Positions 45,116 through 53,623 of a stretch of DNA of 55,828 nucleotides are shown here, piece by piece (positions within the stretch are counted from its first letter, which is position 1; every line of letters starts with the position of its first letter). Source of the stretch: Onthovicinus sp900555545 (GTDB lineage Bacteria; Bacillota; Clostridia; Oscillospirales; Acutalibacteraceae); the NCBI GenBank assembly GCA_949296915.1, contig CASFPX010000014.1, positions 1 through 55,828 of the forward strand. The letters are read 5' to 3'. The position numbers and the translations under genes are program-made. A model generated the notes under the pieces. It was not told the origin of the DNA and searched no databases. It saw only the letters and a list, made by a program, of their open reading frames with translations.

Positions 45116-46414
45116 TTGAATCGAATTTGTCTGGAACCGGATCTTCTGCCGGAACTGCCCATGACGGAGGACTGCTCCGTGCTGAACACGCCGTACACCG
45201 TGGACGGCCGGACCCTGCACAACCGGATTGTCTTTCAGCCCATGGAGGGGGCGGACGGCACAGCGGACGGATCCCCCGGCAAACTGACGCGCCGCCGCTA
45301 CCTGCGGTTTGCATCCGGCGGGGCTGCCGTCATCTGGATGGAGGCGGTGGCCGTATGCCCCGAGGGGCGCGCCAATCCGCACCAGCTCTGGCTGCACCGC
45401 GGCAATGCCGCGGCCTTTCGATCTCTGGCAGACGAGATCCGACAAACCGCCCGCCAAAAATACGGCTGGGAACCGCTGATTATTTTACAGGCCACCCACT
45501 CCGGCCGCCAAAGCCGCCCAGTAGATGCGCCGGCCCCGATCTGTGCCTGCGTCAACGAATACCTGGAGGAGCGCCGCCCCATGCCGGAGGGCTGTGTGAT
45601 CAGCGACGCTGCCTGCGATGCACTGCCCGACCGGTATGCCGATACGGCGCGCTTGGCCGCCGAGTGTGGACTTGATGGGATCGATGTCAAGTGCTGCCAC
45701 GGCTATCTGCTAAGTGAATTCCTCTCCGCGCGGAATCGAACGGGGCGCTACGGCGGCAGCCTTGAGAACAGGACACGCCTGTACTTCGCCTGCCTGGAGG
45801 CTGCAAAACACGTGTGCGATCAGACCGGATTGCTGCTGACAACGCGTCTGGGACTCTATGAAGGGTTCCCCTATCCCTGGGGATTCGGCGTATCGGAAAA
45901 GGGCGGATTGGACTTTGACGGCACAGAGCCCGCCTGGCTGTTGGGTCAGCTGCGGGACCGGTTCGGGATCGGGCTGATCAACCTGACGATCGGGAATCCC
46001 TACGTCAATCCACACGTCAACCGCCCTTACCGCGGCTTTGCGGAGGAGGGCGTCCAGACCGGCGTGGCGCGGATCGCCGCCATCACGGGCACGGTTCAGC
46101 GCGCATTCCCTGAGCTGTCATTCATCCTGTCCGGCCCGAGCGCACTGGGGGAAAAATCGCCCAACTACTGCGCGGCAATGATCCAAAACGGATCGGCCCG
46201 GCTGGCTGGATTCGGCCGGATGACCTTCGCCTATCCGGACTTTTGGAACGATCTGCGCGCACATGGCGCCATTGACCGCAAAAAGTGTTGCATCACCTGC
46301 GCCAAGTGCACACAGATCATGCGCGCCGGAGGCCCCGCGGGCTGCCCGATCCGGGACAGCGCCTGCTACCTGCCGGCCTATAATCAATTTGTAAAAGGAG
46401 ATGCATCCATATGA
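45116..46414 (+). CDS. Old Yellow Enzyme family oxidoreductase with 4Fe-4S motif
   Basis: A 432-residue FMN-type TIM barrel. Family motifs: LHNRIVFQPM, LQATHSGRQSRP (active-site His128), DGIDVKCCHGYLLSEFLS, NRTGRYGGSLENRTR. Near the C-terminus Cys391/392, Cys395, Cys398 and Cys410 give a 4Fe-4S pattern as in 2,4-dienoyl-CoA reductase and 2-enoate reductases, but the protein stops there: their C-terminal FAD/NAD(P)H domain of about 250 residues is absent. It would reduce an activated C=C bond. TTG start with GAGGTGATC before it. First gene of the PL8 operon; overlaps the SDR gene by ATGA. Confidence 0.85.
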   Translation: MNRICLEPDLLPELPMTEDCSVLNTPYTVDGRTLHNRIVFQPMEGADGTADGSPGKLTRRRYLRFASGGAAVIWMEAVAVCPEGRANPHQLWLHRGNAAAFRSLADEIRQTARQKYGWEPLIILQATHSGRQSRPVDAPAPICACVNEYLEERRPMPEGCVISDAACDALPDRYADTARLAAECGLDGIDVKCCHGYLLSEFLSARNRTGRYGGSLENRTRLYFACLEAAKHVCDQTGLLLTTRLGLYEGFPYPWGFGVSEKGGLDFDGTEPAWLLGQLRDRFGIGLINLTIGNPYVNPHVNRPYRGFAEEGVQTGVARIAAITGTVQRAFPELSFILSGPSALGEKSPNYCAAMIQNGSARLAGFGRMTFAYPDFWNDLRAHGAIDRKKCCITCAKCTQIMRAGGPAGCPIRDSACYLPAYNQFVKGDASI

Positions 46415-47181
46415 TTCAGCAGCCTGTCGCCTTTGTGACCGGCTCCACGCGCGGAATCGGTAAGGCCTGTGCCCGAGCCCTGTCGGCGGAGGGGTATTTT
46501 GTCATCATCTCTTCCCGGAAGCGGCGTGCGGAGATTGAAAACTTTGACGGACGCTTCCCGTCCGGCCGTTTTGATTACCTTCAATGTGATATCTCCCTGC
46601 CGGAGAGCCGGGAGGCCGCCTTTGAGGCATTGGACAGCCGGTTTGGCCGCCTGGATCTGATGGTCAACAACGCCGGGATCCCCTGCGCCAAGCGGTTAGA
46701 TATTCTGGAGACGACCGCAGAGAGTGTCAATCAGGTGATCGACACCAATTTGAAGGGGACCTTCCACATGTGCCAGCTGGCGGCCAACTACATGATCGCC
46801 TGCCGTACAAGACTCCCCGCGTTCACGCCCCGGATTGTCAACATCTCCTCTATTTCCGCCTACACCTCCTCCGTATCGCGCGGGGAATACTGCCTCTCCA
46901 AGGCCGGGATCTCCATGGTCACGCTGCTGTTCGCGGATAGGCTTGCGGAGTACGGGATCCCTGTATTCGAGGTGCGTCCCGGGATTATCGACACGGACAT
47001 GACTGCCTGCGTCAAGGATAAATACATCCACATGATTGAAGAGGGCGTCACCCCTATCCGCCGCATGGGTACGCCCGAGGATGTGGCAAAATGCGTCCGT
47101 GCAGCCGCAAGCGGCCTGCTGGACTTTGGCACTGGAACAGTCCTCAACGCCGATGGCGGATTTCATATCAGGAGGCTGTGA
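46411..47181 (+). CDS. Short-chain dehydrogenase/reductase
   Basis: A 256-residue classical SDR: TGSTRGIG cofactor loop (about 10-17), NNAG (86-89), catalytic Ser147, Tyr160 and Lys164 in SSISAYTSSVSRGEYCLSK, and the C-terminal GTGTVLNADGGFHI. Basic residues after beta-strand 2 (SSRKRR) suggest NADP(H) preference. It is of FabG/KduD-like type; the keto substrate is unknown, but in this operon it would fit a uronate or keto-sugar intermediate. Overlaps the OYE gene by four bases and ends 5 bases before the flavoprotein gene. Confidence 0.87.
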   Translation: MIQQPVAFVTGSTRGIGKACARALSAEGYFVIISSRKRRAEIENFDGRFPSGRFDYLQCDISLPESREAAFEALDSRFGRLDLMVNNAGIPCAKRLDILETTAESVNQVIDTNLKGTFHMCQLAANYMIACRTRLPAFTPRIVNISSISAYTSSVSRGEYCLSKAGISMVTLLFADRLAEYGIPVFEVRPGIIDTDMTACVKDKYIHMIEEGVTPIRRMGTPEDVAKCVRAAASGLLDFGTGTVLNADGGFHIRRL

Positions 47182-47186
47182 CCTGA

Positions 47187-49070
47187 ATGTTGGAATGGAA
47201 AGAATGCTGTTATGATACCGTGATTGTGGGCAGCGGGGCCGCCGCCTACAATGCCGCACACGAGCTGCTCAGCCACGGGCACCGCAATCTGGTATTGATT
47301 ACGGCGGACCGGACGGCCGGCACCTCCCGCAACGCGGGCAGCGACAAGCAGACATACTACAAGCTGGATCTGGTACGGGGGGACAGCGTCGCCGCCATGG
47401 CCCGCGCCCTTTTTGACGGGGGCAGCGTCAATGGCGACACGGCGCTTGCGGAGGCAGCCGGTTCGGCACGCGCCTTTTTCAAGCTGGTGCAGCTGGGCGT
47501 GCCTTTCCCCTGCGATGCATATGGAGAATATGTGGGATATCAGACTGATCACGACGTAACCTGCCGTGCCACATCCGCCGGGCCGTACACCTCTCGCCTG
47601 ATGACTCAGGCACTGGAGCGCGAATGCCTGCGGCTGGGGTTGGAAATCCACGACCATACGACAGCGCTGCTGGCCGTCCACCGCAAGGGGCGTGCAGCCG
47701 GTCTGATTGCCATAAACATGGCAAATCAAACCCGCCCCCATTTTATCCGCTACCGGTGCGCCAATCTCATTCTGGCAACCGGGGGGCCGGCGAACATCTA
47801 CGGCCGAACCGTCTATCCGATCGGGCAGACAGGGGCGCTGGGGATGATGGCCGCCTCTGGAATCCGTCTGGTCAATCTGGCCGAGTGGCAGTTTGGGCTT
47901 GCCTCGCTGAAATTCCGCTGGAACGTGTCCGGATCGTACCAGCAGGCGCTGCCGCGCTATGTGTCCATAGATGCAGAGGGACGCGAGCACGACTTCCTGT
48001 CAGAGGCGTACCCCGACGCAGGGGAACGGCTGAAAAACATTTTTTTAAAGGGATATCAATGGCCGTTCGACGTGCGCAAGGGATCCGGCTCCTCGGGAAT
48101 CGACCTGCTGGTACACCGGGAGATCCATGGGAAAGGCCGCCGTGTGTTCCTGGACTTTACTCAAAACCCGGAGGGACTGGACAGCAGGAGCCTCACCACG
48201 CTCCCGGTGGAGGCGCGGGAATATTTACAAAAGAGCGGTGCGCTGTTCCCCACTCCCATTGAGCGCCTGCGCGCGATGAATCCGGACGCTGCCGCGCTCT
48301 ATTTGGAGCACGGGATCGACCTGCGGCAGGAGCGGCTGGAAATCGGCCTGTGCTCTCAGCACTGTAACGGCGGCGCCTGGGTGGATCAAAACTGGCAGAC
48401 GAATATCGACGGCATCTACTGTATTGGGGAGGCAGCGGGCACCTTTGGCGTCTATCGGCCCGGCGGCAGTGCACTCAACTCCGGTCAGGTGGGAGCCGCA
48501 CGGGCGGCGGATCACATCCTGCAAACTGCACGGCCCACGCCACAGCAAATCGAATTTTCCGCTGAGTCCGCACGCTTGGAGGCACTCCTCCGCCATGCAC
48601 CGGATCCCGGTGCGCTGAACGCACTGTGCGCACAGTCGCAGGGGATCATGGATCAATTTTTCTCCATCCGTCGGGAACCCGGCGCAATGGCGCAGGCACT
48701 GCACATTTTAACGCGGAACGCCAATCTCCTGCGGGAAGGCACGGCATCCGGGGAACCCCTTTCCCTGTTCCGTACCTGGGATATGGTACTGGCCCAAATT
48801 GCCGTAGCCTCCGCGATGGCGGAATCCGCCCACCGCAACGGAAGCCGCGGCTCTGCACTCGTCACGGAGGATGGCCGGATACGTCCCGAGTGGATACCGG
48901 GGCGCGGCATGACCATCTGCTCCGAGATGACGTCCTCCTGCCCGGAAATCCGTGTGGAACACCGGCCGGAACCGTGCCGCCCACTCCCCGAACCCGATCT
49001 CTGGTTTGAGGCCGTGTGGCGCGACTACCGTGCAAAATATCAAAATATTGCAGACTGCGGGGAGGCATAA
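47187..49070 (+). CDS. FAD-dependent oxidoreductase, fumarate-reductase-flavoprotein-like
   Basis: A 627-residue flavoprotein. The dinucleotide-binding motif VIVGSGAAAYNAA is at about residue 12; NLILATGGPANIYGRTVYPIGQTGALGMMAASGI and CIGEAAGTFGVYRPGGSALNSGQVGAARAADHI are the conserved FAD blocks of the FrdA/SdhA/aspartate-oxidase group. No signal peptide, heme or FMN-attachment sequence, so cytosolic. The family catalyses oxidation or reduction next to carboxylates (fumarate, urocanate, aspartate). Between an SDR and a polysaccharide lyase, a role on unsaturated or keto uronates is suggested, not shown. It ends 3 bases before the PL8 gene. Confidence 0.85.
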   Translation: MLEWKECCYDTVIVGSGAAAYNAAHELLSHGHRNLVLITADRTAGTSRNAGSDKQTYYKLDLVRGDSVAAMARALFDGGSVNGDTALAEAAGSARAFFKLVQLGVPFPCDAYGEYVGYQTDHDVTCRATSAGPYTSRLMTQALERECLRLGLEIHDHTTALLAVHRKGRAAGLIAINMANQTRPHFIRYRCANLILATGGPANIYGRTVYPIGQTGALGMMAASGIRLVNLAEWQFGLASLKFRWNVSGSYQQALPRYVSIDAEGREHDFLSEAYPDAGERLKNIFLKGYQWPFDVRKGSGSSGIDLLVHREIHGKGRRVFLDFTQNPEGLDSRSLTTLPVEAREYLQKSGALFPTPIERLRAMNPDAAALYLEHGIDLRQERLEIGLCSQHCNGGAWVDQNWQTNIDGIYCIGEAAGTFGVYRPGGSALNSGQVGAARAADHILQTARPTPQQIEFSAESARLEALLRHAPDPGALNALCAQSQGIMDQFFSIRREPGAMAQALHILTRNANLLREGTASGEPLSLFRTWDMVLAQIAVASAMAESAHRNGSRGSALVTEDGRIRPEWIPGRGMTICSEMTSSCPEIRVEHRPEPCRPLPEPDLWFEAVWRDYRAKYQNIADCGEA

Positions 49071-49073
49071 AAT

Positions 49074-51143
49074 ATGCTGGTACGAAAAAAACAGTCGCAC
49101 GCCTGCAACCAGATCCTCAGACAGTCCTATGAATATGAGCACTATCTGGCTTGTCTGGACCGGAAACAGCTGGACGCTGCGGCACAGGCTGCCTTTGATG
49201 GGATTGGCGCGGATGGCGCATACGCTGGCATTGACTATCACAGCCGTGCTCAAACGTACTGGCAGCCTACGGAACACTTAAAGCGCCTGCTCAGTCTGAC
49301 TGAATCCTATGTATTCCCGGAGGGAAAGTTTTACGGGAGTGAAATTGCACGGGATAAAATCATTTGCGGACTTGTATTCTGGCAGAAAACGCATCCCAAG
49401 AGCACCAACTGGTATATGCAGCAGATCTCCACGCCGCAGGATCTCGCTGCGATCCTTGTTCTGATGCGCTTTGGTAAATCAGGCGTACCGGCGGCTCTGG
49501 AGCATAAAATTTTGCGGCGGATGAAGCGTACCGGCGGCAAACCTCAAAAATGGACCGGTGCAAACCGGGCGGATATCGCCGTCCATCATCTGCTGCGCGG
49601 GGCGTTGAACGGAGAGGAGCGGACAGTACGGCTCGCGGTGCAGGCGGCCGCCTCCACGCTCGGCTATACGATGGCGGAGGGATTCCAGTACGATGGCTCC
49701 TACCGGCAGCACGGGCCGCAGCTGTATATTGCGGGCTATGGCACCGCCATGGTCCATGCCGTTGCCCGGATTGTTACAGCGGTGCGGGGAACCCCCTATG
49801 AAGTTCCCCCGGATCAGCTGGAACCGCTGTGCCGCTTTATGTCCGGAACCTATCCACAAGTGATCCGCGGCCACTGCACACTGTACAATGCCGCCGGGCG
49901 CAGTCTTGCACGCAAGGACGCGCTGGACGCCTGTGAAGCGATACGGCTCTATGAAAAAATGAAGCTGATCGATCCCCCAAACATCGCCGATTACGCAAAC
50001 GCCATTGCCCGCATCCGCGGGGAACAGCCGCCGGGCTTTGCACTGGCAGAGCGGTGCACGCACTATTGGCGGTCCGATTACACCCTGTACACCTCCCCCG
50101 CCTACACCTTTGATGTGCGAACCGTTTCCACCCGCTCCTATCGGAACGAAAACGGAAATGAGGAAAACACGGCGGGGTATTTTTTGGCGGACGGCGCCTA
50201 TTCCATCACAACCAGTGGGATGGAATACTACAACATCTTCCCGGCGTGGGACTTTGCTATGATCCCGGGGACTACCGTCCCCCACCGTTCGGAGATTCCA
50301 CGGCCCCAACCCTGGGGTACTTATGGACAGTCCGCCTTTGCGGGTGGGCTCACCACCGGCCGCACCGGAATTGCCGCCTACGCCTACCGGGACAGCGACT
50401 TTGGACTGGACGTGCGGGCAAACAAATCGTATTTTATGCTGCCGGGCAGGATCGTCTGCCTGGGCAGCGGGATCTGCTGTGGATGTACGGATGAGGTGCG
50501 CACGACGCTCAACCAATGCCGGGCTGAGGGAGACGTCTGGCTGCTGCGAGGCGAAGAATACGAAAAATTTACCGGCGGATCATTCGAGCTCTCCCCCGCC
50601 GTCACCGGCGTCTATCACGGCCATGTTGGGTATCTCTTTTGCGACGGCAACCCGCACCGCCTGTCCACCCTGGAACAGACCGGACGCTGGACGGACATCA
50701 ACCTGCGTGAGACGGATAGCGACTCCGTCTCCCAGTGTGTGTTCACCCTGTATGAATGCCATGGGGTGCGGCCGGAAAACGCGGCATACGCCTATATACT
50801 CGTACCGGGGATCAATTCGGCTGAGGAACTGGCCCGGACGGACCGTTCCGGTATTCAAATCCTGAGCCGGACACCTTCCGTCCACGCCGTAGAATCAGAC
50901 GGCATGATCTATGCAGTATTTTTTGAACCCGGGAGCCTGACAAGCGGCAGCCGCTCGGTGGAGGTGGACGCGCCGTGTGCGCTGGCTATAATATCCGAAG
51001 GCCTGTACGTCTCCAATCCCGACCAGACCGTCAGCCGAATACACATCGCCATCCGGCACGGGGACGGCGCACAGTCCCATTCCATCCAGTTGGAGACTGG
51101 GCACAGTCCACTCGCCGGAAAAACCATTTTTTACCCATTTTAA
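49074..51143 (+). CDS. Polysaccharide lyase family 8 (hyaluronate/chondroitin-lyase-like), intracellular
   Basis: A 689-residue lyase: (alpha/alpha) toroid to about residue 320, then beta-sandwich domains. NWYMQQISTPQ, TGANRADIA and DGSYRQHGPQLYIAGYG correspond to PL8 blocks; the catalytic Asn164, His213 and Tyr222 keep the spacing of pneumococcal hyaluronate lyase (Asn349, His399, Tyr408). The family cleaves uronate-containing glycans by beta-elimination, leaving a C4=C5 unsaturated uronyl end. Unlike most PL8 enzymes it has no signal peptide, so it should act on imported oligosaccharides. Last gene of the operon, followed by a strong terminator. Confidence 0.85.
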   Translation: MLVRKKQSHACNQILRQSYEYEHYLACLDRKQLDAAAQAAFDGIGADGAYAGIDYHSRAQTYWQPTEHLKRLLSLTESYVFPEGKFYGSEIARDKIICGLVFWQKTHPKSTNWYMQQISTPQDLAAILVLMRFGKSGVPAALEHKILRRMKRTGGKPQKWTGANRADIAVHHLLRGALNGEERTVRLAVQAAASTLGYTMAEGFQYDGSYRQHGPQLYIAGYGTAMVHAVARIVTAVRGTPYEVPPDQLEPLCRFMSGTYPQVIRGHCTLYNAAGRSLARKDALDACEAIRLYEKMKLIDPPNIADYANAIARIRGEQPPGFALAERCTHYWRSDYTLYTSPAYTFDVRTVSTRSYRNENGNEENTAGYFLADGAYSITTSGMEYYNIFPAWDFAMIPGTTVPHRSEIPRPQPWGTYGQSAFAGGLTTGRTGIAAYAYRDSDFGLDVRANKSYFMLPGRIVCLGSGICCGCTDEVRTTLNQCRAEGDVWLLRGEEYEKFTGGSFELSPAVTGVYHGHVGYLFCDGNPHRLSTLEQTGRWTDINLRETDSDSVSQCVFTLYECHGVRPENAAYAYILVPGINSAEELARTDRSGIQILSRTPSVHAVESDGMIYAVFFEPGSLTSGSRSVEVDAPCALAIISEGLYVSNPDQTVSRIHIAIRHGDGAQSHSIQLETGHSPLAGKTIFYPF

Positions 51144-51167
51144 AAAATAAAATTTTCTTGACCGATC

Positions 51168-51205
51168 AGGGCAGGCATTCTCACAGGGAATACCTGCCCT
51201 TTTTT
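51168..51205 (+). terminator. Terminator of the OYE-SDR-flavoprotein-PL8 operon
   Basis: Stem AGGGCAGG (51168-51175) / CCTGCCCT (51193-51200), extended by ATTC/GAAT, then a run of T. Confidence 0.88.
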
Positions 51206-51369
51206 AATGCAAAAACGCCCTGATTCACTGTCATTTGCCTGCGATTTTGCATGGGGGATTTGAGACCAAATCAGACCGTTTCAAGTTCAAATTACCGCAA
51301 ATAATCGCCCGAAAAACGGCCAAATTAAATTTGCGGCTCAAAAAAGAATGCCGTATTCGGAGGTGAAGT

Positions 51370-52578
51370 ATGAAGAAAGGGATACGAATTTTAACCGGAG
51401 CGTGCGCCATCCTATCCGCAGTCCTATTGACGCTTGTCGGGCTGACGATGCGCCTGGTTCCGGATCAAATTTCACTTGGTTCAGATACGCCGTCCGGCAT
51501 CGCCACCCTGTTCAGCAGCAATCCAAAAAATCTGAACGGCAGCGGCGCGGATGCCTATAATGTGGATATCCGGCTGTTCCATGTAATTCCCGTCAAGTCC
51601 GCCCATATTACCGTATCACACCGGGAGTATGTGGCGCTGGGCGGGAATGTGTTCGGAATACGGCTGTACACGGACGGCGTGATCGTGGTCAAGACGGACA
51701 GTGTGGAGACCGAGAACGGCACGGTCAATCCATCTAAGGAGGCCGGGCTAAAAACAGGCGACGCCATCCGTAAGATTGACGGCCAGACCGTGACCCGCAA
51801 TGAGGAGGTCGCCCAGATTCTCGCATCCTCCGGCGGAAAGTCGCTGGATATGGAGGTAGTCCGCGGCGATTCTGTTTTTCACGTGGATTTTAAAACGGCC
51901 CTCTCCGCGACGGATGGGAAATACCGAGCCGGGCTCTGGGTGCGTGACAGCACTGCGGGGATCGGCACCATGACGTTCTATGACCCGGACACCGGGATTT
52001 TCGGCGGGCTCGGCCATGCCGTTTGCGATGTAGATACGGGTGAACTGATGCCGCTGTCCGATGGAGACATCGTGGAGGCCAAAATCACCGGCTGCTACAA
52101 AGGGAGCAGCGGATCCGCCGGAGAGCTGTGCGGTACCTTTAACTCCGATGCGATCGGAGACCTGATGACGAACGGTGCGACCGGCGTCTACGGGCAGTTG
52201 TATCATCCGAACCGCGATGTCAAAACATTCCCCGTCGCACTCAGCCGAGAGGTTCAGACAGGGCCAGCCCAGATTATCGCCACCATCGACGGGACGCAGC
52301 CGCAGTACTATGATGTGGAGATTAAGCGGACTTATACCAACGACAGCGGGGAGCAAAAAAACATGGTCATTGAGGTGACGGATCCCACATTGATCCAGGC
52401 GACAGGCGGAATCGTGCAAGGGATGAGCGGATGCCCCATCATCCAAAACGGGATGTTTGTGGGAGCTGTAACGCATGTATTCCTGAACGATCCCCTGCAG
52501 GGATATGCGATCTATGCCGAAAATATGGTAAAAACCGCAGATGAAGTCGCAGCTGCGGCAAAAAACGACGCAGCATAA
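51370..52578 (+). CDS. spoIVB: SpoIVB signalling serine peptidase
   Basis: Forespore peptidase that starts the sigma-K checkpoint in Bacillus; clostridial homologues are conserved beside spo0A. The 402-residue protein has an N-terminal membrane anchor, a PDZ domain around residues 110-170 (AGLKTGDAIRKIDGQTVT), and the S55 peptidase domain with the catalytic His in GGLGHAVCD and the Ser region GIVQGMSGCPIIQNGMFVGAVTHVFLNDP. The usual motif is GMSGSP; here the residue after the second Gly is Cys while the preceding Ser is kept. Starts with GGAGGTGAAGT. No clear sporulation promoter was identified in 51206-51369. Confidence 0.95.
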   Translation: MKKGIRILTGACAILSAVLLTLVGLTMRLVPDQISLGSDTPSGIATLFSSNPKNLNGSGADAYNVDIRLFHVIPVKSAHITVSHREYVALGGNVFGIRLYTDGVIVVKTDSVETENGTVNPSKEAGLKTGDAIRKIDGQTVTRNEEVAQILASSGGKSLDMEVVRGDSVFHVDFKTALSATDGKYRAGLWVRDSTAGIGTMTFYDPDTGIFGGLGHAVCDVDTGELMPLSDGDIVEAKITGCYKGSSGSAGELCGTFNSDAIGDLMTNGATGVYGQLYHPNRDVKTFPVALSREVQTGPAQIIATIDGTQPQYYDVEIKRTYTNDSGEQKNMVIEVTDPTLIQATGGIVQGMSGCPIIQNGMFVGAVTHVFLNDPLQGYAIYAENMVKTADEVAAAAKNDAA

Positions 52579-52624
52579 CAGAAAATTTTTACCATTTTTT
52601 GGTAATAAATACGAAAATCAAAAA

Positions 52625-52696
52625 TGTCAAAAAATGGTATTGTCATTTTCTGTAAATTATGATATCATTTCAGCAGCAAGTTACCAGAAAATGACA
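52625..52696 (+). promoter_or_regulatory. spo0A promoter with inverted repeat and 0A-box-like site
   Basis: TTGTCA (52640-52645), 17 bases, TATCAT (52663-52668) form a strong sigma-A-like promoter. A 12-base perfect inverted repeat, TGTCATTTTCTG (52641-52652) and CAGAAAATGACA (52685-52696), spans it: one arm over the -35, the other in the leader. TGTCAAA at 52625-52631 matches the TGTCRAA core of 0A boxes. The layout suggests autoregulation of spo0A. Confidence 0.65.
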
Positions 52697-52714
52697 TTTT
52701 TGGAGGTTTTTAAA

Positions 52715-53500
52715 ATGAACGGCAAATTAAAAGTATTGTTGGCGGAGAAAGACAGCGAATTCGGCGAGTCCTGCGCACAGGCACTCCTGCAGAGCGGTTT
52801 CCATGTGATCCAAGTGGAGAAAAACGGCGAAGCCGTGCTGAACGCGGTACGCAGTTACCATCAGCTGGATGCCATTATCATGGATGTATTCATGCCGCAG
52901 CTGGACGCACTTGGTGTCATCAAGGCCGTACGGGAAATGGGACTCGAGCAAAAACCGCTGGTCATTCTGATCTCCAGCATTGATAGCGCCGTCTTTGAGC
53001 GGCAGATCATGAGCGAGGGCGCCGACTACTACTTTTTAAAGCCGTTTGAGCCGCAGCTGCTTGCGGAACGCATCAACCAGCTGACCGGATGGAGCCGCTC
53101 CGGTCAGCAGAACATAGCGGAGGGGACGGACGCCAAGCGCTATGAGAGCCTGGAGGTGATCATCTCCGAGATTATGCACCAGATCGGTGTACCGGCACAC
53201 ATCAAGGGGTATCAGTACCTGCGCGAGGCGATCCTGCTCTCTGTCAAGGATGACGAGATGATGAGCTCCGTGACCAAGATTCTCTACCCGACAGTGGCCA
53301 AAAAATTTGCCACAACCCCCTCCCGTGTGGAGCGTGCCATCCGTCACGCCATTGAGGTCGCGTGGGACCGCGGGGATGTGGACGTCCTCAGCTCTTACTT
53401 TGGCTATACCATCCAGAACTCCCGCGGCAAGCCCACAAACAGCGAGTTCATCGCCATGATCAGTGACAAGCTGAAATTGCAGATGAATAAAATTTCATAA
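52715..53500 (+). CDS. spo0A: Sporulation master regulator Spo0A
   Basis: A 261-residue response regulator. Receiver domain 1-125: LLAEKDSEF (acidic residues), phosphoacceptor Asp in AIIMDVFMPQLDALG, LISSIDSAV, and YFLKPFEPQLL. Linker, then the sporulation-specific DNA-binding domain with IGVPAHIKGYQYLREAI, LYPTVAKKFATTPSRVERAIRHAIEVAWDRG and GKPTNSEFIAMISDKL, which defines Spo0A. The start at 52715 follows GGAGG; a longer frame upstream overlaps the promoter and is rejected. Directly downstream of spoIVB as in other Clostridia and Bacilli. Confidence 0.97.
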   Translation: MNGKLKVLLAEKDSEFGESCAQALLQSGFHVIQVEKNGEAVLNAVRSYHQLDAIIMDVFMPQLDALGVIKAVREMGLEQKPLVILISSIDSAVFERQIMSEGADYYFLKPFEPQLLAERINQLTGWSRSGQQNIAEGTDAKRYESLEVIISEIMHQIGVPAHIKGYQYLREAILLSVKDDEMMSSVTKILYPTVAKKFATTPSRVERAIRHAIEVAWDRGDVDVLSSYFGYTIQNSRGKPTNSEFIAMISDKLKLQMNKIS

Positions 53501-53510
53501 AATCGATGAC

Positions 53511-53539
53511 GACGCCGCGGTCTCCGGATCTGCGGCGTC
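53511..53539 (+). terminator. Hairpin after spo0A
   Basis: Perfect 8-base stem GACGCCGC (53511-53518) / GCGGCGTC (53532-53539), 10 bases after the spo0A stop; no good T run, so terminator function is likely but not certain. Confidence 0.55.
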
Positions 53540-53544
53540 TCCCC

Positions 53545-53573
53545 TTGAAACAGGTCCTCGTTGCAGTTATAAT
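53545..53573 (+). promoter_or_regulatory. Promoter of the GHKL kinase genes
   Basis: TTGAAA (53545-53550), 17 bases, TATAAT (53568-53573), 50 bases before the TTG start at 53624. Confidence 0.75.
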
Positions 53574-53623
53574 AAACTGGAGACGAAAGCGGAATCATTT
53601 TTCATTGGGGAGGCTGCGTCAAT

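Noticed and set aside
45116..47181. Bile-acid or steroid metabolism role for the OYE and SDR pair
   Set aside because: OYE and SDR proteins do act on steroids in gut Clostridia, but here they are cotranscribed with a polysaccharide lyase and next to fucosidases, with no bai-type genes; kept only as an alternative.
52541..52714. N-terminal extension of Spo0A
   Set aside because: It would cover the spo0A promoter and the inverted repeat; the ATG at 52715 has the proper GGAGG and family length.
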